Source: Gemmatimonadota bacterium (GTDB taxonomy: Bacteria; Gemmatimonadota; Gemmatimonadetes; Palauibacterales; Palauibacteraceae). Taken from it: a stretch of DNA of 64,000 bases. The notes below the pieces were generated by a model. The model was not told where the DNA came from, did not search any database, and saw only the letters and a list, made by a program, of their open reading frames with translations. Shown piece after piece: positions 18,335 through 28,115 of this stretch (position 1 is its first letter; every line of letters begins with the position of its first letter). The stretch is from positions 20,234 through 84,233 of the forward strand of contig JAJEEM010000032.1 of the NCBI GenBank assembly GCA_022820995.1, written 5' to 3'. A program made the position numbers and the translations under genes.

Positions 18335-19245
18335 CGGCCCGCTTCCGCCATGCCCGCCTCGATCGAGGCCCGGATCGCCTTCACCGTCTCCTCCACCCGG
18401 AACCGGAGCAGCTTCTTGCCGGTGGCGATCGCCTCCTCCTTCGGGGCGATGGAGACGCCGTTGATGCTGGCTCGGCCGGCGGCCACGCGCTCGTCGTAGC
18501 GCACCATCGTCGGGTCCTCGACCATCATGATCGCGGTGATGACGAAGTCGTCGTGGATCCCCTCGGGGTCGGTCTCGAAGATGCCGAGTTCCGTGTTCAT
18601 CCAGTCGTGGACGTCGCGGTAGCGGTAGAACTCGGGGATGAAGTGCGCCTGCGCGTCGTACCAGCGCTCGTTCAGGCGGGCGGCGACCGCCTCCATGCCC
18701 GACTGGTTCCCGCCGCTGTCGCCGAAGAGGATGATGTGCTCGAACCCGTGCGCCTTGAGGCTCGAGGCCACGTCATCGAGCACCGCCTCGAAGGTTTCCT
18801 GGCGAAGGCTGATCGTCCCGGGATACCGCATGTGCCCGGACGGCTCGTCGATGTCGCCCTCGGGCACGAGCTTGATGATCGGGGCGCAGAGGGCGTTCCC
18901 GAGTTCGCGGGCGACCCCCTCGCAGGCGCCCTGCAGGACGTAGTTGTGCTTGCCGGTGGCGAGATACGGGCCGTTCTGCTCGATGCCGCCCGTCGTGATG
19001 ATCGCGGTGGTCTTCCCGGCCGCCATCGCGTCCCGGACCTCCATCCACGTCATCTCCTCGATCCACACCGTGTCGAACGCCTCGATCGGCCGCTCGGAGA
19101 CGAGTTCCTCCTGCACCTGGCGCTCACGCTCGGCGGCCATCCGGGCGCGCTCCTCAGGCGTCATGTTCCGCTGCTGCCCGGCCAGGGCCGTAGCGGAGAC
19201 CGCGAACAGCGCGAGCAGGGGGAGGATCAATCGGGGCTTTCTCAT
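18331..19245 (-). CDS. Exported creatininase-family protein
   Basis: A 304-residue protein carries a signal peptide (LILPLLALFAVSATALAG) and a Glu/Arg-rich helix before a creatininase-fold domain. Matches include WIEEMTWMEVRDAMAAGKT, TTGGIEQNGPYLATGKHN in place of the usual GSxEQHGPHLPLxTD, and ILFGDSGGNQSGM. Creatininase-family enzymes are metal amidohydrolases, mostly cytosolic; the canonical EQHG histidine is Asn here, so metal binding may differ. ATG 19245 was chosen over 19311 because it starts the signal peptide. It begins the run continuing through 17492-18334 and 16045-17436. Confidence 0.8.
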   Translation of the reverse strand: MRKPRLILPLLALFAVSATALAGQQRNMTPEERARMAAERERQVQEELVSERPIEAFDTVWIEEMTWMEVRDAMAAGKTTAIITTGGIEQNGPYLATGKHNYVLQGACEGVARELGNALCAPIIKLVPEGDIDEPSGHMRYPGTISLRQETFEAVLDDVASSLKAHGFEHIILFGDSGGNQSGMEAVAARLNERWYDAQAHFIPEFYRYRDVHDWMNTELGIFETDPEGIHDDFVITAIMMVEDPTMVRYDERVAAGRASINGVSIAPKEEAIATGKKLLRFRVEETVKAIRASIEAGMAEAGR

Positions 19246-19266
19246 GGGATACCTCGTTCCGGCGAA

Positions 19267-19294
19267 CGTTGGAGAACGACGACAACCTCCAACG
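19267..19294. promoter_or_regulatory. Inverted repeat upstream of the creatininase-like gene
   Basis: CGTTGGAG (19267-19274) and its exact inverse CTCCAACG (19287-19294) are separated by 12 nt and lie 22 nt upstream of the start at 19245. An operator or 5'-UTR hairpin is possible; nothing is known of a regulator. Confidence 0.4.
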
Positions 19295-19384
19295 CTAGCA
19301 TCGCGCGACATCCCCGGACCAGTGCGGCTGTGGGCACCCGGATCCCGCGAGCACCCCGGTGCGTCACGTCCAGGCAGCCGCGGC

Positions 19385-22300
19385 CTACCGGGGCACGAAC
19401 GCAGGTAGACCGAAACTCACGTACACCAGTTCCGGATCCCGGGCGCTTCCAGCCGCCCTGTCCGCGGCAAGCGCGGCTGCCTGGCGAGCCGGGTCCCCGC
19501 GTCGAATGCCGCGAACGCGGCCCGTGGCCCTGTCCATGACGATCGCCATCGGCCGGTTCGTATCGCCGTCGAGCGTGGCCGTGCCCTGGGGGCCGGAGAG
19601 CACGATGCTCTCAAGCGACCCTCGCCAGCCGTCCTCGAACGGGATCGTGAAGAGGAAGGTGCCGCCCCCGTGGTCGACCTCGTCGACGGCGAAAGCGAGC
19701 GAGAACAGAGGCGCTCCCCACGGACCGAAGCCCTCCACGCGGTAAGGGCCGCCGCGGGACGGGACCACCGCCGGCGCATCCAGCACGAACGCCGGATACA
19801 GATGCAGTCCACCGTCCGCATCCACGCTACCCCAAAGCAGCAGCCTGGTCCCTCGCGCCGGACCCGTGGCCGTTGCGTCCATGTCCGCCGCTCCGCTCCG
19901 GTAAGTCAGCGCCTTGCCGAAGTGGTAGTCGCTGATCCAGGCGGGGTCGCAGCCGCTCCCCATCACGTCGGGGATCGAACTGGAAATCAGGCTGTCACCC
20001 CGAGCGTCGTACCCCGGCACCCCGATCTCGCCCTGGCCGTACGGGTAGTCGGGATCGTCATCGAAAGCGATGCCGCATGGCGTGTGCCGGAGGCTCAGGT
20101 TGTGGCCCAGTTCATGCGCCATGACATAGGGTTCCGGCAGGCCGACGCTCGAGAATCCGGGCAACCGGCCGACTCCCCGAACGGCGGATCGTCGCACGGG
20201 TTCCATCACCCCGTAGTAGTGCCCCGTCCCCCCCTCCATCGTCCTGACAAGCCCGATCTCCGACAACAGGTCTCTCCACTGGGCCAGAGAGCGGGGATCG
20301 TTCGTCGTCACATAGGGTTTGCGTACGGTCACGTTCCACTCCTCCACAGGGAGGACGTGTCGGACGAAGCCGCCCGCGTCCTGGCTGGACGCGAAATCGT
20401 CGGCCCAGTCGAGGACGCTGCTGTCCGGTAGCGACTGGTAGAGGACCGGGACGATCGTCACGTCGAGATGAGGCACCTCCCGGACATCCAGCGCCAGGCG
20501 CCCGTCCGCGGGGATCCGGACCGTGCTTCCCGCCGCCCGCGGCATAACGCTGTCCGGATCGACCTCGATCACGACCTCGACACCCGGCCTCACGACTTCC
20601 GCGGGAATCGTTGCCCCATAGGACTGCGAGAGCTCCTCCGGCCTCGGCGAGAGCGGAAGCCCGCGTCCGGATTCGAGCTCCATCGACACGGTATGCACTT
20701 CCGAACCGGCCATGTAGAACGTGGCTCGCGCTCCCGGCTGGTGGGAATTCGCCCGGTCGGCGGTCGCAAACACCCGGAGCAACGCCGGGCGTCCGGCGAT
20801 CAGCGGGACGTCACCGTCCAGGCTCTGTGCGGCCTGGGTCAAATGCACGGAGGGGATGTCCAGCAGGAAGGGCGCGGGAGTACAGTTCTCCCCCGGCGTA
20901 TGCCGGGCGATGGATCCGAGCCACGACTGGAACCAGGTCACCTCCGGGGCGCAGACGCCGCTGTCGTTCCAGCGGAAGTCGGAGAGTGCCGCAAGGTCGA
21001 CGAGCGAGCCCGGCAGCGTCCCCGTGAACCGGTTGTCCGACAGATCCAGCGTCTCGAGTCTCGTGAGGCGACCCAGTTCGTCCGGGATGTTCCCGGTCAA
21101 CTCGTTCGTTCCGAGATCCAGAAGCCGCAACGGGTCCAGCTGTCCGATCGCGCCCGGGATCGCACCCGTGAGTCGGTTGCCACCAAGATCGAGTCGGCTC
21201 AGTGCGTTCAATTCTCCGAGTTCGGATGGAATCACGCCGGTCAGCCGGTTATGGCTCAGATCGAGGTCACGCAGGGAAAGGAGTGTTCCGATCTCGGTCG
21301 AAAGCGACCCTTCGAGCCCGTTGTCCCGGAGATTGAGCGCGATGGGCAGACCTCGCTCGTCCACCGTTACCCCGTGCCACTCCGCGACGGGCTCGTCGGT
21401 CAGCCAATTGGTGTTGCGGGTCCATTGATCGCCGCCCGCCCGCTCATACAGCGACGCCAGCGCATCTCTGACACAGGGTCCACCGCCTTGATTGACCGTC
21501 AGCCCGGCCAGCCAGTCCTGAAAGGCGCGGTCCGTCGGCGAGCAGAGTCCGGTGTCCCGCCACAGGAATCTGTCGAGCGACAGATTGACGAAACCGGCTG
21601 GAATCGGACCGGTGAGCCCCGTGCCTCCGATGGACAGGTTTCTGAGATTCGAGAGCAGCGCGAGTTCGGGCGGAACTGGTCCGGTCAGGTCGTTGTCGTA
21701 GATGATGAGGTCTCGGAGGTTGGTGAGGTTCCCCAGTTCGGGCGGGATCGGTCCCGTGAGCTCGTTCCGCGCGAGCCAGAGCTGTTCGAGTGAAGTCAGA
21801 CTGCCGAGCCACGACGGAATCTGTCCGGTCAGGCGATTGCCCCACACGTCGAGTTCCCGGAGGCCCGTCAGCGCCTGCAGGGCCGACGGAAGCGGCCCCG
21901 TGAACTCGTTCCCGAAGAGAGAAAGGTGTACCAGGGTCCCGAGATCACCGAGCCAGACCGGGATCGGTCCCTCGAGCCGGTTCAGGCCGAGATACAGCCG
22001 GCTGAGCCGGGGGAGATGGGAAAAGGTGACGGGAATCGCGCCGGTGAGTTCGTTCCGGCTGAGGTCAAGCCAATTGACTTCAGTGAGTTCGCCGAGTTCG
22101 GAGGGAATCGAGCCGCTGAGCTTGTTCCCGTCGAGGTGCAACCGCTGAAGACCGGCGAGGTCGCCAAGCTCCGCAGGAATCGGGCCGCTCAGTTCGTTGT
22201 CCCCGAGGTCGAGGTACCGGAGGGTCCCCAAGCCTGCCAGTTCCAGCGGGACAGGTCCCCGGAGTTCATTGTCCGCCAGCAGGAGACGTTCGATCTCCGC

Positions 22301-23974
22301 AAGGTCTCCCAGTCGATCCGGGACGGGTCCGGACAGCTTGTTCCGGGAGAGTTCGAGTCTCCGCAATCCCGTCAAGGCGCCGAGTTCGGGCGGGATCGGA
22401 CCGGCCAGACCGTTGGCCGTGAGGCGCAGCGCGGTCACCTTGTCGTTCTCGTCCACGGTGACGCCGTGCCATTCCCGGAGCGGACGCTCGGACGTCCAGT
22501 TCCGGTTCGTCCTCCAGTTCGTGCCTCCCGCGCCTGCATAGAGAGACTCGAGAATGTCGCGCTCGGACAGGTCGCACTCCTCTCCCGTGCCCTCGTGTGA
22601 TTCGATCGCGGCGAGCCATGCGCGGAATCTGTCGTCGGCGGGTGCGCAGAGGTTTGTCCCGCTGTAGCTGAACCGGGTCAGAGCCACCGATGTAAGCGCC
22701 AGCGGTATCGATCCGGAAAGCTCGTTTCCGTCCACGGCGAGCACCGTCAAGTGCCCCAGCTGGCCCAGATTGGAAGGGAGCCGGCCCGTCAATCCGTTGT
22801 TGCTCAGGTCCAGGCCCGTCACGAAGCCGATGGAGTCGGTCGTGACCCCGTACCACTGGCTGATCGAACCCTCCCCCCACCCGTCCCGGTTCGTCCAGTC
22901 CGGTCCACCCGTGGCTTCATGGAGAGCGTTCAGGACTTCAACGTCCGCAATGTTGCAGAGTGAGGCCCCGAGACTCCGGATCCTCGCGGCCCAGGGGATC
23001 CATTGCGGCGTACCCGGCACGCAGAGGGAGACTCTCACGATCTGCAGACGGGTCAACTCGATGAACGAGGAGGGGAGCGGGCCGGTGAGGTTTCTGCCCC
23101 CCAGGATGAGCCATGTGAGATCGCGAAGGTTCCCCAGTTCGGGGGGGATCGGCCCCTGCAATCTGTCCGAAAAGAGGCTCAGCCCGGTGAGCGGGAGCTT
23201 GCCGATCTCGGGCGGAATCGGCCCCTCGAGTTCGTTGTCCGCGTCGGCCGCGATGTTCAGGTCGCTGAGCCGCGTGAGTTTGCCCAGTTCGGGCGGGATC
23301 GGACCGGTCAGGGGATTGTGCCAGAGCGTCAGGCTTCTCAGTTCCGACAGGTCGCCCAGTGCCGGCGGAAGAGGGCCACTCACGTTGTTGCTCTGCAGGT
23401 TCAACTCGATCACCCGACCCTGGTCGTCGGTGCCGACCCCGAACCACTCCCCCAGCGGGGCGGTACTCAGCCAGTTGTCGTTCCTCTTCCAATCGTCGCC
23501 GGCGGTGACGCGGTAGAAGGTCGTGAGGACCGCTCGATCGAGGTCCATGACGGAGACCGCCGCCTGGCCCGTTACCGATCCGGCGGTTGCGCGGATCGTC
23601 GCGCTGCCGTCCGCGACGGCGCGGACCAGGCCTGTTGCGTCGACGGTGGCAACCGATGTGTCGCTGCTCGCCCAGGTGACAGCCACGCCCGTCATGACCT
23701 GCCGGTTCTGGTCCCGCACTTCGGCCCTCAATCGTGCCGTGTCGCCCACCGCCGTGAACTGGACGGAATTCGGACTCACAATCACGCTTGCAGGCCGGGC
23801 CGGTTCGGGAGGGGGTGGCGGCTGAGGGCGGGGATCGGGAGTCGGGTCGGTAGCGCCGCCGCCGCACGACAGCACGGCCAGCAGGCCAGCCAGGGTCACG
23901 GCGCGCCCCGGGACGCAAACTCGAGGGCTGCGGCGAAGCTGGCCTGAGCGAGCAAGACAAGACTCTCCCGACAT
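19385..23974 (-). CDS. Giant LRR-metalloprotease lipoprotein (BIG2, plant-type LRRs, metzincin-like domain)
   Basis: The 1529-residue protein begins with a lipoprotein signal (lipobox LSC, Cys37), a Pro-rich linker and a BIG2 immunoglobulin-like domain. Then four repeated modules follow, each opening with a GGxxWxxxxNW-type cap (e.g. GVTVD in EWHGVTVDE) and continuing as plant-type LRRs (GPIPPELGxLxxLxxL). The C-terminal part has the zinc motif HELGHNLSLRH (residue ~1287) and a downstream VMGSGC, resembling a metzincin Met-turn. It is probably a surface-anchored protease with an LRR binding arm. ATG 23974 has AAGGAG eight bases upstream. A shorter paralog lies at 44888-48340. Confidence 0.85.
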   Translation of the reverse strand: MSGESCLARSGQLRRSPRVCVPGRAVTLAGLLAVLSCGGGATDPTPDPRPQPPPPPEPARPASVIVSPNSVQFTAVGDTARLRAEVRDQNRQVMTGVAVTWASSDTSVATVDATGLVRAVADGSATIRATAGSVTGQAAVSVMDLDRAVLTTFYRVTAGDDWKRNDNWLSTAPLGEWFGVGTDDQGRVIELNLQSNNVSGPLPPALGDLSELRSLTLWHNPLTGPIPPELGKLTRLSDLNIAADADNELEGPIPPEIGKLPLTGLSLFSDRLQGPIPPELGNLRDLTWLILGGRNLTGPLPSSFIELTRLQIVRVSLCVPGTPQWIPWAARIRSLGASLCNIADVEVLNALHEATGGPDWTNRDGWGEGSISQWYGVTTDSIGFVTGLDLSNNGLTGRLPSNLGQLGHLTVLAVDGNELSGSIPLALTSVALTRFSYSGTNLCAPADDRFRAWLAAIESHEGTGEECDLSERDILESLYAGAGGTNWRTNRNWTSERPLREWHGVTVDENDKVTALRLTANGLAGPIPPELGALTGLRRLELSRNKLSGPVPDRLGDLAEIERLLLADNELRGPVPLELAGLGTLRYLDLGDNELSGPIPAELGDLAGLQRLHLDGNKLSGSIPSELGELTEVNWLDLSRNELTGAIPVTFSHLPRLSRLYLGLNRLEGPIPVWLGDLGTLVHLSLFGNEFTGPLPSALQALTGLRELDVWGNRLTGQIPSWLGSLTSLEQLWLARNELTGPIPPELGNLTNLRDLIIYDNDLTGPVPPELALLSNLRNLSIGGTGLTGPIPAGFVNLSLDRFLWRDTGLCSPTDRAFQDWLAGLTVNQGGGPCVRDALASLYERAGGDQWTRNTNWLTDEPVAEWHGVTVDERGLPIALNLRDNGLEGSLSTEIGTLLSLRDLDLSHNRLTGVIPSELGELNALSRLDLGGNRLTGAIPGAIGQLDPLRLLDLGTNELTGNIPDELGRLTRLETLDLSDNRFTGTLPGSLVDLAALSDFRWNDSGVCAPEVTWFQSWLGSIARHTPGENCTPAPFLLDIPSVHLTQAAQSLDGDVPLIAGRPALLRVFATADRANSHQPGARATFYMAGSEVHTVSMELESGRGLPLSPRPEELSQSYGATIPAEVVRPGVEVVIEVDPDSVMPRAAGSTVRIPADGRLALDVREVPHLDVTIVPVLYQSLPDSSVLDWADDFASSQDAGGFVRHVLPVEEWNVTVRKPYVTTNDPRSLAQWRDLLSEIGLVRTMEGGTGHYYGVMEPVRRSAVRGVGRLPGFSSVGLPEPYVMAHELGHNLSLRHTPCGIAFDDDPDYPYGQGEIGVPGYDARGDSLISSSIPDVMGSGCDPAWISDYHFGKALTYRSGAADMDATATGPARGTRLLLWGSVDADGGLHLYPAFVLDAPAVVPSRGGPYRVEGFGPWGAPLFSLAFAVDEVDHGGGTFLFTIPFEDGWRGSLESIVLSGPQGTATLDGDTNRPMAIVMDRATGRVRGIRRGDPARQAAALAADRAAGSARDPELVYVSFGLPAFVPR

Positions 23975-24002
23975 TGCACAACTCCTTCTCTCCGGCCCCC
24001 GT

Positions 24003-24050
24003 TCACTAGATGTTCTACTCACTAGATATTCTATTCACTAGATGCTCTAT
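24003..24050. repeat. Three tandem 16-nt repeats in a divergent promoter region
   Basis: TCACTAGATGTTCTAC, TCACTAGATATTCTAT and TCACTAGATGCTCTAT follow one another without gaps (24003, 24019, 24035). They are AT-rich and CTAG-containing, unlike the surrounding DNA, and lie 29 nt upstream of the LRR-protease start and ~160 nt before the MBL gene. Spaced direct repeats of this size suit a regulator binding array. No regulator is identified. Confidence 0.75.
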
Positions 24051-24211
24051 TCGACCGCGTCCGCCTCGTTCCGCGTACACGCTCGTGTGCCGGAGCGGTG
24101 CCGGAGCGATCCCGGCGCAAACTGTCCGGCCGTGGTTCCCCGGAGGTCTGGCGGGCGCCACCCTCGATGGGAGAAGATTCGGGTCAGGTTTCTCTCCTTC
24201 CGGAGGCACGC

Positions 24212-25204
24212 ATGGTTCGGCGGACTTCTCCTCGCGTTCATTTGCTGGCTTTTCCTTTCCTCGCCGCCTGCGGGGCGCCCGGCGAGACCTCCCCGGAAGC
24301 CGCGGTCCAGGCCGCGGTGGCGGGGCCGGCGACGTCCGATCCGTACGCGCACGGGTTCACGGACGACGACTATCCGCGCGTGATCGAGGTTGCTCGGGAC
24401 GTCTACGCGTACGAGCAGATCCACCCGACGGGGGGTGAGATCATCACGACGGTGAGCCTCATTGTCATCACATCGGAGGGGGTGCTCGTCGCGGACGGGC
24501 AGGAGAACCCCGAGGAGACGCAGCGGCTCGTCGACACCGTCGCGGGCATGACGGACCGGCCGATCACGCACGTCGTCGTCGCCTCGGACCACGGGGACCA
24601 CACTGGCGGCAACTCCGCCTTCCCGGCCGGGGCTCGCTTCCTCGCGCATCCCACCTCCGCGGCGATTCTGGAGGAGAGCGCGGTCAACCCGAACCGGCCC
24701 GAGGGCGCGCCGCCGGTCATCGTCCCGACGGAGATCGTGGGCGAGACTACGGTGCTCGAACTCGGCGGACGCGAGATCCATCTCCTGCACCTCGGCCGGG
24801 CGCACACGGGCGGCGACCTCGTCGTGTACGTGCCGGAGGGGAAGGTGTTGTTCATGAGCGAGACGTACCTGAAGCACATCTTCCCGGCCATGCGTTCCGC
24901 GTATCCCTCGGAGTGGGTCGCAATGCTGGACCGCGCTCTCGAGATGGACGTGAATGTCTACGTGCCCGGACACGGGGTGATGGAGTCGCCGGAGATCCTC
25001 GAGGCGGGGCTCGTGTCGTTCCGCGATGCGGTACAGCGGGTCGTGGAGGGGGCGGCGCGATTCCACGGCGATGGGCTGAGCGCCGAGGAAGCGGCGGCGG
25101 CGGCGTCGTTCGGCGCCATCGAGGAATGGTCGCTTCGGGACAGCCAGAAGCCGCGGGCGATTCAGCGCGTCTACATGGAACTGAACGGAGAGTTGCCGGG
25201 ATGA
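24212..25204 (+). CDS. MBL-fold hydrolase, lipoprotein
   Basis: The 330-residue protein starts with a lipoprotein signal (lipobox LAAC) and contains a metallo-beta-lactamase domain: VIVITSEGVLVADG-like strands, SDHGDHTGG, LHLGRAHTGGDLVVY and VYVPGHGVM. The usual HxHxDH motif reads SDHGDH, so the first zinc histidine appears to be Ser; this could alter the metal site. ATG 24212 has GGAGG five bases upstream. Its stop overlaps the amidohydrolase start (ATGA), the first of three such couplings down to 28675. Substrate is unknown; periplasmic anchoring is inferred. Confidence 0.85.
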   Translation: MVRRTSPRVHLLAFPFLAACGAPGETSPEAAVQAAVAGPATSDPYAHGFTDDDYPRVIEVARDVYAYEQIHPTGGEIITTVSLIVITSEGVLVADGQENPEETQRLVDTVAGMTDRPITHVVVASDHGDHTGGNSAFPAGARFLAHPTSAAILEESAVNPNRPEGAPPVIVPTEIVGETTVLELGGREIHLLHLGRAHTGGDLVVYVPEGKVLFMSETYLKHIFPAMRSAYPSEWVAMLDRALEMDVNVYVPGHGVMESPEILEAGLVSFRDAVQRVVEGAARFHGDGLSAEEAAAAASFGAIEEWSLRDSQKPRAIQRVYMELNGELPG

Positions 25205-27339
25205 GCACGCGGAACAGCAAAAGCACGGGCCCGGGAATCGGGGGACGGTGGAGTCGGGTGGCCGGCCTCGCCGCGGTCGTGGCCGGCTTCGCGTTCGGCG
25301 TCGGAGCGCTCCAGGCGCAGTCGCACGTGACCGTGGACATCGGGGCCCGGGATCCCGCGTTCTCGCCGGACGGGTCGACGATCGCCGTCTCCATCCTGGG
25401 GAAGATCTGGACGCTTCCCGCCGAGGGCGGCGCGGCGTGCCAGCTCACGGACGGGGCCTCGTGGGACACACGCCCCGCCTGGTCGCCTGACGGCCGCTTC
25501 CTCGCCTACGCCGCGAGAACCCGGGAGGGGGCGGACATCCTCGTGCGCAACATGGCCACGGGGGGCGTCCGCTTCCTGCACCACGTTCCGGGGTCCGTCG
25601 GGCACATGCAGTTCCATCCGGACGGAAGCCAGCTCTTCTTCGTGGACGACCGCTCGCAGTACGAGGCGCACGTGTGGCGGATCCCGCTGGCGGGCGGCGA
25701 GGCGGAGCAGATCACGCACACCCGGAACTGGCACGAATGGTCGTTCGCCCTCTCGCCGGACGGGAACCGGATCCTCCTCGAGACGGGGCGCTTCGACGGC
25801 ACGGACCTGTACGAACTCGACCTGGAGGAGATGTCGCTCGAACAGGTCACGGACACGCCGGAGCGGGAGATGGCCGTCGCGTGGAGCGCGGACGGAACGC
25901 GCCGCGCGCACGTGATGACGCACAACGGTGCCGATCATATCGTCGTGTCGGTGTCCGGCGAGCGGAAGCTCTTCCTGAGCGCCTTCGACCAGAAGCAGCT
26001 CGCGTTCCACCCCTCCGGCGAGTGGCTCCTCGTCCTCGGGGGGCGGCGGCTGCAGCGGCTCGACCTGGAGAGCGGCGAGTTCGCTCCGATCCCCTTCGAG
26101 GCCCGATTCGAGGTTGCCGGGGATCCAGCCGACGATCTGCTGATCACGAACGTCCGCCTCTTCGACGGCACGGGCGACGAGGCGGTCGCGGGGGCGGCGG
26201 TGCTCGTCCGCGACGGGCGGATCGCCGAGGTGCGGACAGGCGCGGAGGCGAGGGTCCCGGAGATCGCGCCCGGCACGCCGGTCATCGACGGGGGCGGCCG
26301 CATGCTGCTCCCGGGGCTGATGGACAACCACTACCACTACTGGCAGCCCCTCGCCGGCGCGGACCTGCTGGCCGCCGGGATCACCGCGATCCGCGATCCC
26401 GGCTCGGCGATCCAGGACGCGATGGACTTCAAGGACGCGGTGCGGCTGGGCGTGCTGGCCGGGCCGGACGTGTACACGGCCGGTCCGCTGATCGACGGCC
26501 CCGCCGGCTACCACCCGCTGGTCGACGTGAGCATCGACGACCCCGCGGCCGCCCCGGCGCTCGTCCGCGCGCTCAAGGAACAGGGCGTCGACCTGCTGAA
26601 GGCGTATTTTCTGCTCGACCCGGACGTGCTCGCTGCCGTCGTGGCCGAGGCGCGCGTCCAGGGGCTGCCGGTCACGGGGCACATCGGCGTCCGCACGAGC
26701 TGGCGCCAGGCGATCGAGGCCGGGATCAGCGGGTTCAACCACATCCGGGTGTGGCGCGACTTCCTGCCCCCGGAGATCCAGGTCGACGGCCGGGACATGT
26801 CGCTCGACGGCGGACGGAACCCCGTCGGACGCATGCAGGCGGACTGGCGGGAGATCGATCCGGCGAGCCCCCAGGTGGCGTCGCTCCTCGAACTCATGGC
26901 GGAGACCGAGACGGGGCTCGACCCCACGCTCTACATCCAGGAGATCGAGGACAGCGACCGCTCGCGCTTCTCGCTCCCGGAGTTCCACGCCGCCCGGCAG
27001 GCGTACGAGCGCATGGGCGAGTTCGTGCGCCGTGCCGTCGAGGCCGGGGTCCCGCTGCTTGCGGGCACGGACAACGTGGGGCTGTTCAACGAACTCGAGG
27101 CGTACGCGGAGGCCGGCGTGCCGAACGCCGCGATCCTGCGGGCCGCGACGGCGAACGGCGCGCGGTGGCTCGGGAAAGAGGACGACTTCGGGACCGTGGC
27201 GCCGGGCCGCCGCGCGCACCTGATCCTCGTGGACGGAGATCCGCTGGCGGACATCGCCGACCTGCGGAATATCGATCTCGTCGTGAAGGACGGTGTGATC
27301 GTCTTCGGGGGGCCTCCGGCGGAGCCGCTCGTCCCGTGA
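25201..27339 (+). CDS. Exported amidohydrolase with N-terminal TolB-like beta-propeller
   Basis: After a signal peptide (to about ALQAQ) the 712-residue protein has WD40/TolB-like repeats (PAFSPDGSTIAVS, PAWSPDGRFLAYA, FALSPDGNRILLE) to ~residue 300. An amidohydrolase domain follows with DNHYHYW supplying the HxH metal ligands, VTGHIG, GFNHIRV and LLAGTDN for further ligands. Members of this architecture include imidazolonepropionase-like and peptidase-like enzymes; substrate is unresolved. ATG 25201 overlaps the MBL stop and the product ends overlapping the CcdA start, implying coordinated production. Confidence 0.88.
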   Translation: MSTRNSKSTGPGIGGRWSRVAGLAAVVAGFAFGVGALQAQSHVTVDIGARDPAFSPDGSTIAVSILGKIWTLPAEGGAACQLTDGASWDTRPAWSPDGRFLAYAARTREGADILVRNMATGGVRFLHHVPGSVGHMQFHPDGSQLFFVDDRSQYEAHVWRIPLAGGEAEQITHTRNWHEWSFALSPDGNRILLETGRFDGTDLYELDLEEMSLEQVTDTPEREMAVAWSADGTRRAHVMTHNGADHIVVSVSGERKLFLSAFDQKQLAFHPSGEWLLVLGGRRLQRLDLESGEFAPIPFEARFEVAGDPADDLLITNVRLFDGTGDEAVAGAAVLVRDGRIAEVRTGAEARVPEIAPGTPVIDGGGRMLLPGLMDNHYHYWQPLAGADLLAAGITAIRDPGSAIQDAMDFKDAVRLGVLAGPDVYTAGPLIDGPAGYHPLVDVSIDDPAAAPALVRALKEQGVDLLKAYFLLDPDVLAAVVAEARVQGLPVTGHIGVRTSWRQAIEAGISGFNHIRVWRDFLPPEIQVDGRDMSLDGGRNPVGRMQADWREIDPASPQVASLLELMAETETGLDPTLYIQEIEDSDRSRFSLPEFHAARQAYERMGEFVRRAVEAGVPLLAGTDNVGLFNELEAYAEAGVPNAAILRAATANGARWLGKEDDFGTVAPGRRAHLILVDGDPLADIADLRNIDLVVKDGVIVFGGPPAEPLVP

Positions 27340-28115
27340 TCGACCCCCTCGCAGCAGGCGCCATCGAAGCCGTCGCCGTCGAATTCGCTGCCCTCGCGGC
27401 GCCGCAGGTGGAGCCGGCGGGCGGGCTCCTGCCGGCGCTCTCCGACAACCCGTTGCTCGCGCTCGGCGCGCTCTTCGGTGCGGGCGTCCTCACGAGCACG
27501 AACCCGTGCATCTGGCCGATGATCCCGATCACGTTCTCGGTCATCTCGGGGACGGCGGGCGAGGGTCAGCCGCGAAGGCGCACCATCGGACTGACGCTCA
27601 CGTACGCGCTGGGACTGGCGCTCCTCTACTCGCTGCTCGGCGTCATCGCCGGGCTCAGCGGCACCGTGCTCGGGTCGATCGGAGCGAGCTTCTGGGCGCT
27701 GTTCGCGACCGGGAACCTCCTCCTCTTCTTCTCGCTGTTCATGCTGGACGTCTTCCCGGTCCCGGTGCCGAAGCGGCTCCTGGCGTGGGCGAGCAGCCGC
27801 GGCGGCGGGTCCTACCGGGCGGTGTTCCTCCTAGGCGCGACCTCCGGCATCGTGGCTGCGCCGTGCGGGGCGCCCGCCTTCGCCGTGGTCCTCACCTGGG
27901 TCGTCGCCGAACAGGCCGGGCTCATGGGGTTCGTCTACCTCTTCACCTTCTCGATCGGCATGACCGCCGTGCTCATCGCCGTCGGCCTGTTCTCGGGGAC
28001 GCTCGCCGTGCTGCCGAGGTCGGGGACGTGGATGATCTGGATGAAACGGGCCGCAGCCGTCATCATGATCGGGATGGCGCAGTTCTACCTCATCCGGGCG
28101 GGATACTTCATGTGA
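27336..28115 (+). CDS. CcdA/DsbD-type membrane thiol-electron transporter
   Basis: The 259-residue protein has about six membrane helices and two conserved cysteines, Cys58 (STNPCIWPM) and Cys177 (AAPCGAP), the pair that carries electrons in CcdA and the DsbD membrane domain. It would move reducing power from cytosolic thioredoxin to periplasmic thioredoxin-like proteins. GTG 27336 overlaps the preceding stop and the stop overlaps the start of the TlpA-like gene, its natural partner. No fused N- or C-terminal thioredoxin domain is present, as in the short CcdA form. Confidence 0.88.
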   Translation: MIDPLAAGAIEAVAVEFAALAAPQVEPAGGLLPALSDNPLLALGALFGAGVLTSTNPCIWPMIPITFSVISGTAGEGQPRRRTIGLTLTYALGLALLYSLLGVIAGLSGTVLGSIGASFWALFATGNLLLFFSLFMLDVFPVPVPKRLLAWASSRGGGSYRAVFLLGATSGIVAAPCGAPAFAVVLTWVVAEQAGLMGFVYLFTFSIGMTAVLIAVGLFSGTLAVLPRSGTWMIWMKRAAAVIMIGMAQFYLIRAGYFM

